Shown: one piece after another, positions 14,088 to 14,979 of the stretch
How the letters are laid out: the number at the start of each line of letters is the position of its first letter
How positions within the stretch are numbered: position 1 is the first letter of the stretch
Assembly: GCA_021129835.1 (NCBI GenBank)
Contig: JAJOKM010000131.1
Location: 1-14,979, forward strand
Length of the DNA: 14,979 nucleotides
Reading direction: 5' to 3'
Source of the DNA: Thermodesulfovibrionales bacterium
Lineage (GTDB): Bacteria; Nitrospirota; Thermodesulfovibrionia; Thermodesulfovibrionales; Dissulfurispiraceae
Notes under the pieces: model-generated
Seen by the model: the letters and a program-made list of their open reading frames with translations, nothing else
What the model was told of the DNA's origin: nothing
Databases searched by the model: none
Program-made: the position numbers and the translations under genes

Positions 14088-14858
14088 TTACTTACCAATA
14101 TACCCAATCACTATTATACCAGCAAGCAAGAATCTATAGTAGGCGAAGATGTGCAAGGGATATTTTTTAAAAAAGACGAGGAGAAATTTTATCGCAAAAA
14201 AACCCGAGATAAAGGCTGCCACAAAGCCAGCCGCAAATATATCGAGACTATAGCACTCCGGACTTCTCAGGAGTCTGCTTCCTTCAAGTATGACTACACC
14301 ACTAGTTATAGGAGTTGCCATGAGGAATGAAAACCTCGCGGCGGACTCCCGTGTGAGGTCCCTGAACAACCCTGCAGTTATTGTTATGCCTGATCTCGAA
14401 ACACCCGGTACTAACGCTATTGCTTGTGAAAGCCCGATAGTTATTGAATCTTTCATAGATACCTTTCCCTTATCCATCTTTCCATATCGTTCTGCAACGA
14501 GCATCAGCGCTCCAAAGACTGCCGTCGTAAAGGCAATTAGCAAGGGATTTCTTAGCGCCTGCGCTATCACATCATAGAATATGATTCCTATAGTAACAGT
14601 AGGAATAGTCGCAATGGTTAAGAGATATAGCAGCCGTCTGTCTTTGAATAGATTCAACCAGTCTCTGTAAAAGCAGATTAGTAAAGCGAGAAGGGTTCCA
14701 CCATGAACGGCGACATTAAAGGTGAGGGTATCGATCTCCCCTTCCCATCCCAAAAACCACGGAAAGAGGATCAGATGGGCCGTGCTGCTTACAGGAAGGA
14801 ATTCTGTTGCCCCTTGCAGAATACCCATTATTATTGCTTTAAAGATCGCTATATCCAT
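14088..14858 (-). CDS. uppP: Undecaprenyl-diphosphatase
   Basis: UppP (BacA) is an integral membrane enzyme. It dephosphorylates undecaprenyl pyrophosphate so that the lipid carrier can be reused in peptidoglycan and O-antigen synthesis, and it gives bacitracin tolerance. The 256-residue protein is mostly hydrophobic with about seven or eight predicted membrane segments. The first catalytic motif is QGATEFLPVSSTAHL (15-29, with E19), and the second is PGVSRSGITITAGL (151-164, with R155). Between them VHGGTLLALL (51-60) corresponds to the usual LGTLLAV segment. Length and motifs are typical. It faces pheT across the repeat region. No Shine-Dalgarno sequence is obvious upstream of the ATG. Confidence 0.96.
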   Translation of the reverse strand: MDIAIFKAIIMGILQGATEFLPVSSTAHLILFPWFLGWEGEIDTLTFNVAVHGGTLLALLICFYRDWLNLFKDRRLLYLLTIATIPTVTIGIIFYDVIAQALRNPLLIAFTTAVFGALMLVAERYGKMDKGKVSMKDSITIGLSQAIALVPGVSRSGITITAGLFRDLTRESAARFSFLMATPITSGVVILEGSRLLRSPECYSLDIFAAGFVAAFISGFFAIKFLLVFFKKYPLHIFAYYRFLLAGIIVIGYIGK

Positions 14859-14882
14859 TTATTGATTCAGACGTAATAAGTT

Positions 14883-14951
14883 CACCCCCACCCCCGCATC
14901 AAGTGCGGGGCAGGCTCTAACCCTTCCCGGCCACCCCTCTTTTTAGAGGGG
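14883..14951. repeat. C-rich intergenic hairpin pair
   Basis: Upstream of uppP the plus strand is C-rich with two perfect 7-bp hairpins: CCCCGCA/TGCGGGG (14892-14910, loop TCAAG) and CCCCTCT/AGAGGGG (14934-14951). Runs of CACCCCCACC and TAACCCT precede or separate them. The style is that of dispersed palindromic intergenic repeats. The second is followed by ACTTTTACT, a poor T-tract, so a terminator role on the plus strand is only possible. Confidence 0.5.
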
Positions 14952-14979
14952 ACTTTTACTCTGCTTGTGCCTTCGCCGC

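Overview
The window looks like chromosomal housekeeping DNA from an uncultured, probably anaerobic bacterium. Coding sequence is dense and AT-leaning, and rich in AGG/AGA and ATA codons. It carries a MoeA fused to a periplasmic-binding-like domain, a bactofilin, and a receiver-domain protein encoded next to valS. The intergenic repeats are of three kinds: TTGAATCC octamers, AGTGAGC heptamers and a TGTCATTCC-ended inverted repeat. Together these suggest Nitrospirota or a relative of the former Deltaproteobacteria. That placement is inference from gene style, because no rRNA or other decisive marker is present.

Layout from left to right. Positions 1-178 are non-coding with two GC-rich hairpins. 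A minus-strand pair follows: bactofilin, then a MoeA-PBP fusion (overlapping by 8 nt). A lone plus-strand gene encodes a ParM/StbA-type actin-like ATPase, with its own strong-looking promoter and ribosome-binding site. Five tightly packed minus-strand genes come next: receiver-domain protein, valS, nadC, purM and an M23/LytM-type membrane protein. They end at a terminator hairpin that abuts the actin gene's stop codon. The block rplT-pheS-pheT then runs on the plus strand from a promoter with a perfect TATAAT. Minus-strand uppP lies beyond it, separated by a repeat-rich intergenic region, and a C-rich hairpin region closes the window.

Most genes serve core metabolism: tRNA charging with Val and Phe, a ribosomal protein, purine and NAD synthesis, molybdenum cofactor insertion, and recycling of the cell-wall lipid carrier. 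The most suggestive cluster lies at 2115-4611. There a bactofilin, an actin-like filament protein and a membrane-anchored LytM-domain protein sit side by side, and the LytM domain lacks one zinc ligand. All three are plausible cell-shape or envelope factors. Other departures from the norm are a PheT without its usual OB-fold tRNA-binding domain, a roughly 60-residue insertion in ValS, and an octamer repeat array running right up to the pheS start codon.
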